A DNA stretch of 64,000 nucleotides from Gnetum montanum (GCA_015680685.1 MNCI01015802.1:487602-551601), one strand, 5' to 3'; numbered from the stretch's first letter, positions 34,601 to 45,877 are shown. Made by a program: numbers and translations. Notes: generated from the sequence alone by a model not told the origin.

Positions 34601-37001
34601 AAGAAGGTGTATGAAGATACTTTGCCATATCACCAACATGATGGAAAAATCTTTCTTTTCAGTGACCCACCACCACTAGGAAATGATAAAGACATAAGTG
34701 AGATTCTAACTAATGAAATATCAAAGGATGGACCAAAATTCGATGATGATCATAGTTACCGCGATCAAAGAGCCAATTTTTCAGATTTTACAAACTTGAA
34801 TACTTGGATACTAAGAGTGGATGGTGCTTCTTCCAAGAAAGGATGTGGAGCTAGAATAATGCTAATACCTCCTAGTGAAGCTCCTATTCTTAAAGCTATT
34901 AATTTCACTCAATCAGTGACCAACAACATGGTCAAGTATGAAGCACTAATTCATGGGATCAAACTAGCTGGATACTATGATTTTTCCAAACTTAAAATCT
35001 ATAGCGACTCTCAACTAATAGTGAACTAAGCCAATGGTATCTTTGCTGATAAAGACATCACCATGAAAGCATACGAAGCTTACATTCTTGATCTTATTAA
35101 AGAATTTGATCGTGTAACCATTGAACATGTACCTAGGGAAGAAAATTACATTCCCAATGCACTAGCCCAAATGGCTATCACTTTGAATGTCCCTTTTAAG
35201 CATAATGCCTAGGATTTAGAAATCATTATCGAAAAGGTGAAATCCTATTTTATCCCTAATAATATCTCTTCTTTTCAAGTGTTTGATGATGATGACCATG
35301 TTTGTAAATTCCTATTTTCTAAAGGAGAATTCAGCGATCAAGGAGATGCATCCAAGGATGTTGTGTTCTTGAATAAGATATCTTTTGAAACTGCAGTTAA
35401 GGAAGCCTTATTTGATGACCTACACACCAAGGCCCTGGATTCATCTAAAAACACTAATTGGCAAATGTTAGCTCGAATCGAAACAATTCAGATTCAAAAG
35501 GAAAGGAAACAATACCCTATTAAAATAGGATCCTGTTTACACCTAGATAAGGAAAAAAACCTTGTTGACCTATTACATGAATTTAATGATGTTCTGGCTT
35601 GGACTTATGAAGACCTTAAGACTTTTAATCCACTAGTAATGACACATACCATTCCCCTTAGGGCAGAAACAAAACCATTTAGGCAAAAGCTTAGACCTAT
35701 GAATCCAAAGATTGAAATCCTTATGAAAGCAGAAATTGATAAACTCCTAGAATTCAAAATAATTTATCTAGTAAGACACTCCTATTGGATCTCAAACTTA
35801 GTACCCGTTAAGAAACGAACTGGTGAGTTAAGGTTATGTATTGATTTTCGTAACCTTAATACTTCTTGCATCAAGGATAATTATCCACTTCCTCTATGAA
35901 GGAGTTATTCCAAATTGTGAATGGTGCTCAAATGTATTTCTTTTTGGATGGGTATTCAGGATATAACCAAATTTTAGTGAATAAGAAGGACCAATACAAG
36001 ATAGCTTTTACAACAAAGTGGGGAACCTTTCAATTCGCTAAGATGCCATTTGGCCTCATAAATGCTGGCTCTACCTTCCAAAGAGCTATGGACAAAACTT
36101 TTGAGGGGCTAATTAGAAAATGTATTATTATCTACCTTGATGACTTAACTATTTCTCTAAAGATCAAGGTACACACCTTAGAGACCTTAGAAATGTTTTT
36201 ATGAGATGTAGACAATTTGGCATCACCTTGAATGCAAAGAAATCCATCTTTGGTGTTCAAAGTGGTAAATTTTTGGGTCATATAGTGACCAAAGAAGGGA
36301 TTGCGATTGATCTTGAGCGGGTAAATGCAATTTTAGAAGTACCTTATCCTTTATCTAAGACTGATCTAAGGGATTTCTTTGGTAAAATTAATTTTGTTAG
36401 ATGATTTATCCCTATTTATGCTGAATTAGTTAGACCATTGAATGATATGCTTAAGAAAGATAGTAATATGCATTGGACAAATGATAGAAAGAATGTGTTT
36501 CTTACTATTAAAGAAGCTATAATAGATGCACCTATCCTAGCTTCTCCTTGGTATGAAAATGATTTCTACTTATATGCCTTTTCTAGCAATGTTACAGTTG
36601 CTACTATCTTGACCCAAGACATAAATGATCAAGGTGAAAGACCCATAGCCTTCATGTCTACACCTTTAAAAGATGTAGAATTAAGATACTCACCCATAGA
36701 GAAGCAATTGTATGCTGTAATAAAAGCCTTGAAGAAATTCCACTATTACTTGTTAAACTTGAAATTCTTTGTCATTGTCCCTGATCCAACCACCATTGCT
36801 TTAGCAAAATTACAAGATCCTAGTGAGAAACGCGTTAAATGGGTTATGAGGCTCCAAGAATATGATATTCAATAGAAGGTAGCAAAGATAGTTAAAGCGA
36901 TTGGTCTTGCTAAATTAATAGCCAAAGCTTCAACGTCAGAAAATTGTGATGCATCCAAAGATAAAGAATCAATTCCTCTTCATATATTATCCATTGATGA
37001 G
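34601..37001 (+). pseudogene. RNase H - RT - RNase H pseudogene of E3
   Basis: The order along the plus strand is unambiguous. An RNase H-like domain comes first: VDGASSKKGCGA at about 34817, VKYEALIHG near 34935, YSDSQLIVN at 35002-35028, then VPREEN near 35130. RT follows: FRQKLRPMNPKIEILMKAEI at about 35679, CIDFRNLNTS near 35838, MPFGLINAGSTFQRA near 36042, and YLDD at 36132-36143. The Ty3 RNase H is last (YAFSSNVTVATIL near 36574; ELRYSPIEKQLYAVIKALKK near 36679). Stops at 35027, 35898, 36202 and 36402 and a frameshift near 36160 disable it. E2 interrupts it at 37001, within the linker to integrase. Confidence 0.9.
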
Positions 37002-37848
37002 TGATGAGTGGCGAGGTACCTCTACACTCAACCATACGAATACGAGCGTAGCATGCACGATCTGGTTGAACTTCGCAGACTAAGTGCCTACACGCCTCAT
37101 GGAACACTTAGGGTTAATCATTCGTTGTCTTCCCAGACTTACTTGTAGTTGTCACGGTGTATGGTTAAGTAAGTCTGAGGTATATGATTTTTATGTCTTT
37201 TATATTTTATCTCCTATGCTAACAAGGTGAAGGGTGAAGAGACTAATTGATTAACTCTAACTAATTAACTAAGTCTAAATTAACCTAGTGTCAGCATCCG
37301 TTCCCACTTACCGTTCACATCCTGAACCGATGCAACCTTGGTTACCAAATGCTAATCGTTGCTGGGATCACCAAGTGTAACGCACGTGCTTGAAGTGGTC
37401 GTACTGAGGCACTTAACTAGGAGAGAAGGGTTGACAGAGATTTAATAACTAATAAAACATTTAAATGACAAGTAATAAATAATAGTAATAAAATCCTAAT
37501 TAGCCTATTCCAAGCACTGTAAGGTTTATCCAAGAAGCTCCTATTTATTATCGTACATAAACTTGTGTTCAGGTACAATGTTTGCTCAAATAAAGATCTG
37601 TTCACTCTGGAGTTCCTACTGTGGGCACATGGAAATTAATCTATCTTTGGAGGGGAAAAACTTCCAGAGTTTCCCTATGGTCTAGGCCTAGCATGGGAAA
37701 CAAGGGAGAGCTGCCTCTTATTTATAGATATGACGATGCACCATGATATCGTGTACGCGATATCGCAGGGGATGACGTGATGTTGCGTACGCGATATTGC
37801 ATGGGATGCGATGCGATATCGTGACGATCGTGATATCACGTCCCATCA
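37002..37848 (-). repeat. 3' LTR of E2
   Basis: Begins TGATGAGTGG and ends CCCATCA; 847 bp. TATAAATA on the coding strand at 37719-37726. Upstream of it (37740-37848 on the plus strand) are four exact GATATC palindromes and one GATATT, most within GCGATATCGC or GTGATATCAC contexts. After the LTR, TACCCCCATG on the plus strand (CATGGGGGTA on the coding strand) is the polypurine tract. Confidence 0.9.
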
Positions 37849-37986
37849 TACCCCCATGAATAAATGAAAACTCATCCTCGAGTTCCTTATAATAATATCA
37901 GGAAGGTATGGGATTATTGACTCAAATGGAACTAATGGAATGACATGTGAACGGATCATCATTACAAGACACAACAAAACTGGTGT

Positions 37987-38211
37987 TCATGACAACAAGA
38001 GTGAACACCTTATTACATTGACATCAGGCCTTATTTGGTAGCTGAGAAAGAGAAAGAGAGAAAGAAGTGTTGCTGCTGCCAACGCCAAGATTGCGCCTTT
38101 TGTTGTCCATTCGTAAGCGTGCCATCGATCTTGCTCCTTGCATAGCTGCTTCAGCATTGCTCCATTCCAAGTGCTCCCTCCAAATCCAATCCATTGTTGC
38201 ATGATCGCCAT
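37987..38211 (-). CDS. Small ORF of E2 with one membrane segment and a splice acceptor
   Basis: Minus-strand frame of 74 codons starting MAIMQQWIGFGGSTWNG. The ATG stands directly after TGTGTGCAG, a good splice-acceptor sequence, so this may be the last exon of a spliced message. The C-terminal half holds a hydrophobic stretch (ILALAAATLLSLFLFLSY), followed by a short tail. It lies about 140 bp before the 3' LTR, the region where Athila-type elements carry an env-like ORF that is expressed by splicing. No other env feature is visible. It could be a random frame; E1 has nothing similar at this place. Confidence 0.35.
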   Translation of the reverse strand: MAIMQQWIGFGGSTWNGAMLKQLCKEQDRWHAYEWTTKGAILALAAATLLSLFLFLSYQIRPDVNVIRCSLLLS

Positions 38212-40076
38212 CTGCACACACAACACAATCTTATATTAGCAAGGGTAAATGAATTTCAATGCAATTGATACCTTGTTGTGGTAAAAGGTCCATTGGGTGG
38301 GTTGTGGTATGGCTGATTGCAGATCTGGAGATATATTAATGATGACTACCAAAGGTGTAGGGGTTAGAAAATTGAAAAAATTGGACCCCGTACCCCCATG
38401 ACTAATTGCGAACCCTCGGTAGTGATAGAATGGAAAAAGAAAAGGAACAAAAAAGAGGAAGAAAAAGAGACAACTAGGACAACGATGAAATGGATGTCAA
38501 TATGGAAATGAACAAAACAAAGTAGATTGCGAAATCTTAAGGGAAAAGAGATTAACTGGTGCACCAAAGAGGAATGTCAGTGGGTCCTCCCCAAAGCAGG
38601 CTCATGCCCTTAATGCTCTGACAAACCCACATTCTAAGAGTCCGTAGGCTCTGGGAATGTCCTTTGAAACAAGAGTTAAAGTCTTAACCACAAAAATTTA
38701 CCAAAAAGAAAATGATGCATCTACCAAAATATACACTAATGATACAACCAGCAATGAGGTGAACAATGGAGAGAAGGATGGAGAGAATAGAATGGAATGG
38801 AGTCTCAAGAACAAGGTGGTGTACAGCCCATTGTATGTTTCATGATTAATGTGACTTGGTGAATCTCATTCCAACTCCGGCCTCAAACCAACCATGTCTA
38901 GTGACTTTGCATCAATGGATTTGATCAATCCATCCTCTTGAATAACAAGAATGCCTTCCCCAAGAGCCACCACCATTCCGATGAAAGGAATGAGGAGAGA
39001 ATGGGAAGCGAGAAGGCTCTTAGTTAGAGGGAACATTTTTATTTTGAGTTCCATAACCAGTGCTTATAGCCCAAGGGATTATTTTGTCTAAGGGGTGTGC
39101 TTTGAATTCTCACTTTTTTTTTCTTTTCTTCTCTTTATTTGTTTTCTTTTTGTTTTGTGTTTTTATGCGTGAGAACCACACCATGCAAAGACTTCTTATT
39201 TTTATTGACTCAGCTTCCCGATAATTGGGTAACATCAGAACGGTAAGAAAACTCAAGAAGAAAACATCCAAGCACCCAAGAGAATGGCCAACACAAATGC
39301 ATCAAGTTCCCTTGAAGTCATACCCTTTTCAATCCTTGAGTCCTTCCTTAGTTTGAGAAAAACCCAGTCACTGGTTCATTAAAGTTCTTATTAGAAAGGG
39401 ATTGTACATTTCCAAGCCAAGAGAGATCATGGACTTTGTGGATGTATGGATGAAGTGGACTCATTGCCTGCCATATCAAAAGAAACATACCTTAGTATCA
39501 ACATCATAACTTAAAGGTAAAAACCAAACATTAGCAACCAATGGAAAACGGTTCATACCATCATGAAGAACACTTATTAAATGACAAACTTGCAAGGTGG
39601 ATAACACACACACAACACACACAAAAAATGGAAAAGTATAACGATGTTGTAAAACCAAAACAAGAAATGTTAAAGAAATTTGTAAAACAAAAATGTGTAA
39701 GACAAAAACGTGTAAAACAAAAACATGTAAAACAAAAATGTGTAAGAAAAAAATGTGTAAAACAAAAATGTGTAAAACAAAAACTTATAAAACAAAAACG
39801 TGTAAAACAAAAATGTGTAAAACAAAAAACTAAAAAGAACTGAGGGCCTCCAATGATTAGCATAGGTGGCCATCTCGCCCATGACTAAATTGGAAGGGAG
39901 AGATCTAAAATAATGAACATCTATTTGAATTTCGTAAAAGTGCCCAACTTCTCCCCATTGATGTTCTTAGATTAAGGGGTGGAAGTTAGTGACACTCATA
40001 CTCCAATGTATCTATGCCTTCTTTGTTAGCATGAGTTGTTCCCCCAGTTTGTTCCATGCATATTGGGTTGCTCTTT
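38212..40076 (-). other. Non-coding 3' region of E2
   Basis: No domain-bearing ORF. From 38565 to 39900 it aligns with 11800-13050 of E1 (see there), including the segment with the minisatellite. The step from this region into the protease end near 39920-40076 is the junction left by loss of pol. Confidence 0.65.
39681..39828. repeat. 15-bp minisatellite, about ten units
   Basis: Units of the form TGTAAAACAAAAA(C/T)G repeat ten times with single-base variants (TGTAAGACAAAAACG, TATAAAACAAAAACG, TGTAAGAAAAAAATG). One strand reads as a five-residue repeat K-x-V-K-Q on the plus strand, which is a by-product of the 15-bp period. The E1 counterpart at 12860-12985 has only degenerate GTAAAA-type units, so the array expanded in the E2 line. 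Confidence 0.95.
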
Positions 40077-40640
40077 CTAGTAGTTGTCAACCACAGGGGT
40101 ATCCACTACTTGTGTGGTTGCTACATACAGGCACCTTTGAATTTGTGTTTCTTTGGCACACCGGTTACATGGAAGAGATGCTGAGCATTCTTCCATGTCA
40201 TCACCCTCTAAGTCACTGTATGTGATGCACAGAACTCTCTTCTTCTCGATCTTTCCGTAAATGTTTACCTTAGATATCTCCAAGGAAAGATCACGGATCC
40301 CCAGGTACGCATCTATCGTACTTAGCCATGGCCTTTCCATTATAATTGGGAAGCCCCCGTTGTCACTGTTAACTTCTATCACTAGGAAGTCTGCTGGGTA
40401 TGACCACCTATACATAGTGGTAACGATGTCCTCCGCCAATCCCAAGGGAATGGTGATGGATTGGTCAGCTAGCTCTAGTTGAATGTTTCTCTTCTTAAGT
40501 TGGGGCAGGTTCTAGGCTTAATACATTTCTCATGAGATTAAGTTGACTCTGGAACTTGAGTTAAGAAGAGCCTTATGTGGTTCATTCTTGGTGATTTGTA
40601 GATAGATTAAGGGGATTCTAAGATCAAAGAGTTTCCTGGG
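40077..40640 (-). pseudogene. Aspartic protease region of E2
   Basis: Minus strand. KALLNSSSRVNLIS at about 40535-40576 is the active-site segment, with N-S-S-S where D-[ST]-G is expected. A stop follows it. LADQSITIPLGLAEDIV and FLVIEVNSDNGGFPIIMERP (about 40330-40480) match the E1 protease. The frame then continues to 40077 with a Cys-bearing tail (LPCNRCAKETQIQ). Without the catalytic Asp this copy is inactive. Confidence 0.75.
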
Positions 40641-40869
40641 AAGGTGGCCTACCTTGATCCAGTTGGTTACGGTATGCGTTAACATAACCGTATGCATGCA
40701 GCTCTGTTGTTGGACTAAAAGATGCCCCAAAGTTTTTTTTGTCAGAGGAGCATACACAGACTCAATCGCTTGTTGTAAGAGCCTATCTAGGCTTTTGGTT
40801 CTGAAGAAAGGTCTTCTCTTTTTACGGTTGTTAGAACCAACAGTGGGTTTAATGTTTACGACTCTCATA

Positions 40870-43195
40870 GCGTTATGTTGCTACAGGTGAGTGGGGAGTT
40901 CCTCTTGCATTGTTGGAGTAGGAGGTATGGGAACTACAGGTAGAAGAGGTGTGGAGGGAGTTAGAGGATGGGATGAGTGTGGAATGTCTCTCAGAGGAGA
41001 AGGAGTCCTTCTAAAGTACTCTCGAACTTGGTAGTGACGTTGGGGAGTTGTGTGATCCATAGAGTCACTTGGAGAAACCGGCTGCTGCACATAATAGCCA
41101 TAGGGATCGGGTTGCCGGTAAGGCTATTGTTGTTTCGGTGGTGGCATCCCCCATGACTGTGGATATTGCCACTACTGATGCTACCCAATGGGTTGTGGCA
41201 GAGTTCCACTTGGATAATACATTAACAGTTGGTGGAACTGCCTTGGGTTACCTTGGGGATATGGTAACCTTCGAGATGTCTGCCGTTGGTTAAGTCTTGG
41301 GTTAAGTGCATACACCCCATACTCTTATAGATGTGAGATGATTGGACAACATCCTTTAGAATGGTCATATTGGTAGATCTCACATCCACCATCATCGTTT
41401 GTGTCTGAGTCCACAACCTCATCGGATATAGTAATGTTCCCCTTGCCCTTGTTATGTGTAGGGCCTGAATCTTGCCTCTTTTTCTTATCTTTGTCACTAC
41501 TTCATTCCTCCTTAAACTCTTCTATGATTTTCAAGAAATTTTCAAGTCTGGAGTCTAAGGAATCCCACAATTGATTCACCTTAGCCAATACTTCTGTTGT
41601 TAGTTTTTGAATCGGCAAGGTTTTTCTATTCACCAACTCTTCGAGTGGTGACTCATCCTCCTCATCATAAAATATCACTCCCTTCTTTTGAAGGGAAGGG
41701 TCACGGTTGTATTCTTTTGCACTCTCTCTTTTTTATAGCTCCCCTTCTTCTTTGGCTACTTGCTCCAACAAGTGATGAATTTCATGGGCTCTAAGTTCTG
41801 ATAGTCTCCCTTGGGCATAAGTCCCAAGGATTTTCCTAGTCTCATGCCTTAGCCCATCTATGATGTGGCGAAGTTGGCCCTGTTATGCATAACCATGGCC
41901 CTGAGCAATGATGTAATAATTCATAGTATTGGCCCATGACAACATCCAAGGGTTCATGATTACCCTATTTCCATCCTTGGATCTGCTTACGCAAGTTAGA
42001 CACTCTAGAGTATGTTTGATACTTATCGTTGAAGAGTTCTAACATCGTACTCCACCTCCTAATGGTTTCTGGCTCTAAGGACCGATACCAACTCTCTGCT
42101 TCCTTTATGAGTGTCCTGGGAAACAACTTTAGTTTCTGCCACTCGTTCTCTATGTTTTGCAAGGCGCAGGCATCGTGGAATGCTTGTAAATGATGTTGTG
42201 AATCGGCGTTGTATCTCCCTTCAAAGCGTGGGATATTATTCATGTCCAAATGCTTGATCCGACTATCTCTTTGATGCCTTGTTGGTATCCTAATTGCCTC
42301 CATTATATCAAGCATACTTCGGGTGGCTAGTAGGGGCTCGTCATGATCATCTCTTTCATGATGCCTATGATGTCTACGTTGTTCCCTACTTTCCCTTCGT
42401 TCATGCCCTTGTCCTCTCTCTACTCTCTCGTTGAGGTCTCTCATTTTTTCTACCTCTATCCTCACCGTTATGCTCATGGTGGCTGCGCCCAGATGTGGAA
42501 GGAGAGGATGAATGGTGTGATGAAGGAGAAGAAGAAGGAGAACCATCACCATGACGATGTTTCTTACCTTCTCTTTGGCTGTTGCGGCCCCGATCATGAT
42601 GACGATCTAAGTGCCTGTCCTTTTCATGTGTTGTTGTTCCCTCTGTGAACAGTTGGCATTCATGGGGATCAGAACCAGTGTTATGTATCATGGAGCGTAG
42701 GTTCTAATACCCTACCTCCTCACCATCGTTAGGAGGGGGAACATCATTCGATAGAGAACCTGTTACAAGTGGTTCACCATCTCCGATTTCACTTAGGACG
42801 TGTGGGACTCCTTTGCCCTTCAATAATGTATGTTGGCTCTCCTGCCTTGAGTCCCTTAGACGTTGCACTGCTGTGGGATGGTAATCCCTTATGTCATAAT
42901 CTCCTGCAATGTATTCAGCGTATAATTCTATCATTCCTATTTGTGCAAGAGCACGAAGAAGCATGTTAGGGACTGATCGATCTGGAGGTAACATGATGTT
43001 ACCTTGCAAGTCTCTCCATCACAGTTGTTCGTCTTGATGGAGGATAAAGGTAAAGTATGGTATGTACTCATCGGGATGAGTATATACCACTCGGTATTGT
43101 TGAGGAATTGGCGGATTTTGGTTATGTGTTTTTGACTGCCGACTGTTTCTTGTATTATCCCTAGGTGGTGAATTGCTTTTGTTAGAAGAAGACAT
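40870..43195 (-). pseudogene. gag of E2, nearly full length with few breaks
   Basis: Starts at the ATG at 43195 (MSSSNKSNSPPRDN). Parts in order: a conserved VVYTHPDEYIPYFTFILH segment (about 43060-43110); the 43009-42704 frame (MLPPDRSVPNMLLRALAQ); a His/Arg/Ser-rich stretch (42691-42401); the Gag core (42250-41965: HHLQAFHDACALQN, FPRTLIKEAESWYRSLEPET); GLRHETRKILGTYAQGRLSE (about 41860); and a knuckle-like C-E-I-Y-Q-Y-D-H-S-K-G-C-C-P (about 41352-41393). A Pro-rich linker (41090-40881) leads to the protease. Only a handful of stops and one frameshift near 42400 interrupt some 2.3 kb, which suggests that Gag stayed under selection after pol was lost. Confidence 0.8.
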
Positions 43196-43316
43196 TGTTA
43201 TTTATCGGTGTGCTAATTAACCGTTATATAATTTTTTCTTGTTTAATTAACCCTAAGGTTTGTTTAGGCTCCCAACGATATGAGTGATCTCCTATGTTCT
43301 ACTTAGCGCACAAACA

Positions 43317-43338
43317 CTTAGTCCCCAGCAACGGTGCT
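43317..43338 (-). promoter_or_regulatory. Primer-binding site of E2, tRNA-Asp-like
   Basis: TTAGCACCGTTGCTGGGGAC on the minus strand, directly inside the 5' LTR, matches TGGCGCCGTTGCCGGGGA at most positions. It shares the drifted first bases with E1. Confidence 0.75.
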
Positions 43339-44184
43339 AATGATGAGTGGCGAGGTACCTCTACACTCAACCATACAGATACGAGCCTAGCATGCGCAAT
43401 TCGGTCGAACTCCGCAGACTAAGTGCCTACATGCCTCATGGAACACTTAGGGTTAATCATTCGTTGTCTTCCCAGACTTACTTGTAGTTGTCACGATGTA
43501 TGGTTAAGTAAGTTTGAGGTGTATAATTTTTATGTCTTTTATATTTTATCTCCTATGCTAACAAGCTGAAGGGTGAAGAGACTAGTTGACTAACTCTAAC
43601 TAATTAACTAAGTCTAAATTAAGCTAGTGTCAGCATCCGTTCCCACTTACCGTTCACACCCTAAACTGATGCAACCTTGGTTACCAAACGTTAATCGTTG
43701 CTGGGATCATCAAGCGTAACACACGTGCTCGAAGTGGTCGTACTGAGGCACTTAACTAGGAAAGAAGGGTTGAGAGAGATTTAATAACTAATAAAGCATT
43801 TAAATGACAAGTAATAAATAACAATAATAAAATCCTAATTAGCCTATTCCATGCACTGCAAGGTTTATCCAATAAGCTCGTCTTTATTATCGTACACAAA
43901 CTTGTGTTCAGGTACAATGTTTGCTAGAATAAAGATCCGTTCACTCTAAGTTCCTATTGCAGGCACATGGAAATTAATCTATCTCTGGAGGGAAAAAACT
44001 GCCAGAGTTTCCCTACAGTCTAGGCCTAGCATGGGAAACCAGGGAGAGCCGCCTCTTATTTATAGATATGATGGCGCATCGCAATATCGCGAGGGACGAC
44101 GTGATATCGCGTGGGATGCGATATCGTGACGGTCGTGATATCACATACGCGATATCGTGGCCCATGCGATATCATGTCCCATCA
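43339..44184 (-). repeat. 5' LTR of E2
   Basis: Begins TGATGAGTGG, ends CCCATCA; 846 bp. TATAAATA on the coding strand at 44057-44064. In the 120 bp upstream of it, five GATATC palindromes and one AATATC stand in GCGATATCGC/GTGATATCAC contexts. This short segment is the likely promoter-proximal U3 of the element. Confidence 0.9.
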
Positions 44185-45502
44185 ATGAGGAAAACAGTAT
44201 CCCATTTTCTCCCAATCAGTTGTATAATCCATGGTATGGGGGTATCAAATTTTATGTAACCTTCCATCGTTGTCCCTTAGATTTACCTAGATATAAAAGA
44301 AAACTCTTAATATCAAAATATTCTAAATTCTCTCTAATAAGCAGTGAACTATTTAGAAAGAATTTCCAAGGGATATACCTTAAGTGTTTGAACCAAGAAC
44401 AAGCTAACAACACTCTAAAAAAACTTCATGATGAAGGACATATAGGATATTGCTCATTAGTTCATAAAATTGTGAGGGCTGATTATTATTGGCCTACTAT
44501 GATTAATGACACTTATAACTTGGTTAAGACGTGTGTTCAATGTCAAATATTTAAAGGTAAAGATTCCAAGAGTTTGGCCCCGTTACAGCCTATAATAGAA
44601 ACAAGACCATTTGTCCAATGGGCCTTAGATTTTATTGGAGTAATCAATCCTTTATCTACTACCCTACATAAGTTTATTTTGACAGCCACTTATTATTGCA
44701 CACGTTGGCTAGAGGCGAAAGCAACCAAAACCGCATAATCTCGTGAGGTCATTCGCTTCTTAGAAAACAATATAATCTCCAAATATGGCTATCCTTATGC
44801 TTTAGTAGTCGATAATGGGTCTGCCTTCATTTCCATAGAGTTTACAAATTGGGCTAGAGACCATAACATCATTGTCAAGGTGGTAACCGAATATTACCCA
44901 CAAGGTAATGGTTTGGTTGAATCTTCCAACAAAATTATATTAGATGGGATTAAGAAAATGGTAGCCCAAAATCCACGAACTTGGCATGAACAACTAAAAT
45001 GGGCAGTTTGGGCTGATAGGATTCATTACAAAGAATCGATCAAGATTACACCATATGATTTAGTGTACGGACAAAAACCCATATTTCCAATTAATTGATA
45101 GATTCCTACATATTAATTTTTCTTAGACTACTTACCAACTAACGAGCATCTAATATCACGAGCATGTGACATTTTGAACCTAGAGCTTAAAAGGGTTAAA
45201 GCGATCGAAAATATGTGTGGTCATCAACAAATTGTCAAGAGATGGTCGATAAAAAATATGCAGCTAAAAGTTTTCAAGTAGGTGACCTGGTCCTTAAGAG
45301 AGATAAAGCATCTGGTCAAACTGGCCCTCAAACTAAGTTTTCCCTTATATGGTTAGGTCCATTCCAAATTGTAGATATCACTGCCCCAAATGTGTTCAAG
45401 ATTGTTGATTTGCAAGGACATAGATTGAATAAGAATTTTAATGCATTTCATTTGAAACATTTCTGCTTAGGTGCTCCATGTGGACACTTGGTAGATTCTT
45501 AG
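44185..45502 (+). pseudogene. Integrase pseudogene of E3
   Basis: Resumes the E3 frame after E2. HHCC domain: GHIGYCSLVHKIVR and YYWPTMINDTYNLVKTCVQC at about 44430-44545. Core: ALDFIGVINP at about 44620 (Asp), VVDNGSAF near 44808 (Asp), and NGLVESSNK at about 44905-44930 (Glu). The C-terminal part (FQVGDLVLKRDKASGQ near 45270; NAFHLKHF near 45440) ends at the stop 45500-45502. No chromodomain. A stop at 44736-44738, a stop at 45096-45098 and a frameshift near 45240 break it. Confidence 0.85.
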
Positions 45503-45877
45503 TTGCATGTTTTCTTCCCATTTTCTTTGCATTTCATATATATATAGTCTGCATTTCTACTTTTACCTTGAGAGAATATTGAGGATGAGAGCTTAATTAT
45601 ATATATTATTATATATATATATATATATCTGAGTAGTTAAAATAATAATAAATCATATATTTAGATTTTAATGGTGTGATTTGGATAGCCCACATCCGTG
45701 TCTCTTTTGATTATTTGGTTATTTTGATCATGTTTAGAACATTATAGTTTACTTTCAAGTTTGCATTTCCTATTTTGTGATTTTTTTTTTGTTTCTTCAT
45801 CTATTGCATTTTTGTTCAAAATTTTTATGGTTTTGCTATCCTTGCACTTATATGCAATTTGTAGTTTGGGGGCTAAG
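45503..45877 (+). other. 3' untranslated part of E3 with AT repeat and polypurine tract
   Basis: Non-coding. An (AT)n run lies at about 45597-45628. The polypurine tract TTTGGGGGCTAAG ends at 45877, directly before the 3' LTR; E4 has the same sequence in the same place (51334-51346 on the minus strand). Confidence 0.8.

Larger units (their letters stand above)
37002..44184 (-). mobile_element. Pol-deleted Athila-like element E2, 7.2 kb, inserted into E3
   Basis: LTRs at 37002-37848 and 43339-44184; target duplication ATGAG at 36997-37001 and 44185-44189. The E3 frame resumes directly after it. Minus-strand content: primer site, gag, protease, then non-coding sequence to the 3' LTR. The 3.0 kb holding RT, RNase H and integrase in E1 (13050-16085) is absent, with the join near 39920-40076. 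The long 3' ORF of E1 is also absent. The element could have moved only with enzymes from an E1-like relative. LTRs differ at about 6% of the positions I compared, mostly C/T and G/A. Confidence 0.9.

Noticed and set aside
39541-39843. 100-codon plus-strand frame with a K-x-V-K-Q repeat
   Set aside because: It is the translation of the 15-bp minisatellite; the period is a multiple of three, so any frame without a stop stays open. It also runs against the coding strand of E2.
45597-45628. (AT)n tract as an origin or regulatory site
   Set aside because: Ordinary microsatellite in the untranslated part of E3; nothing supports a function.
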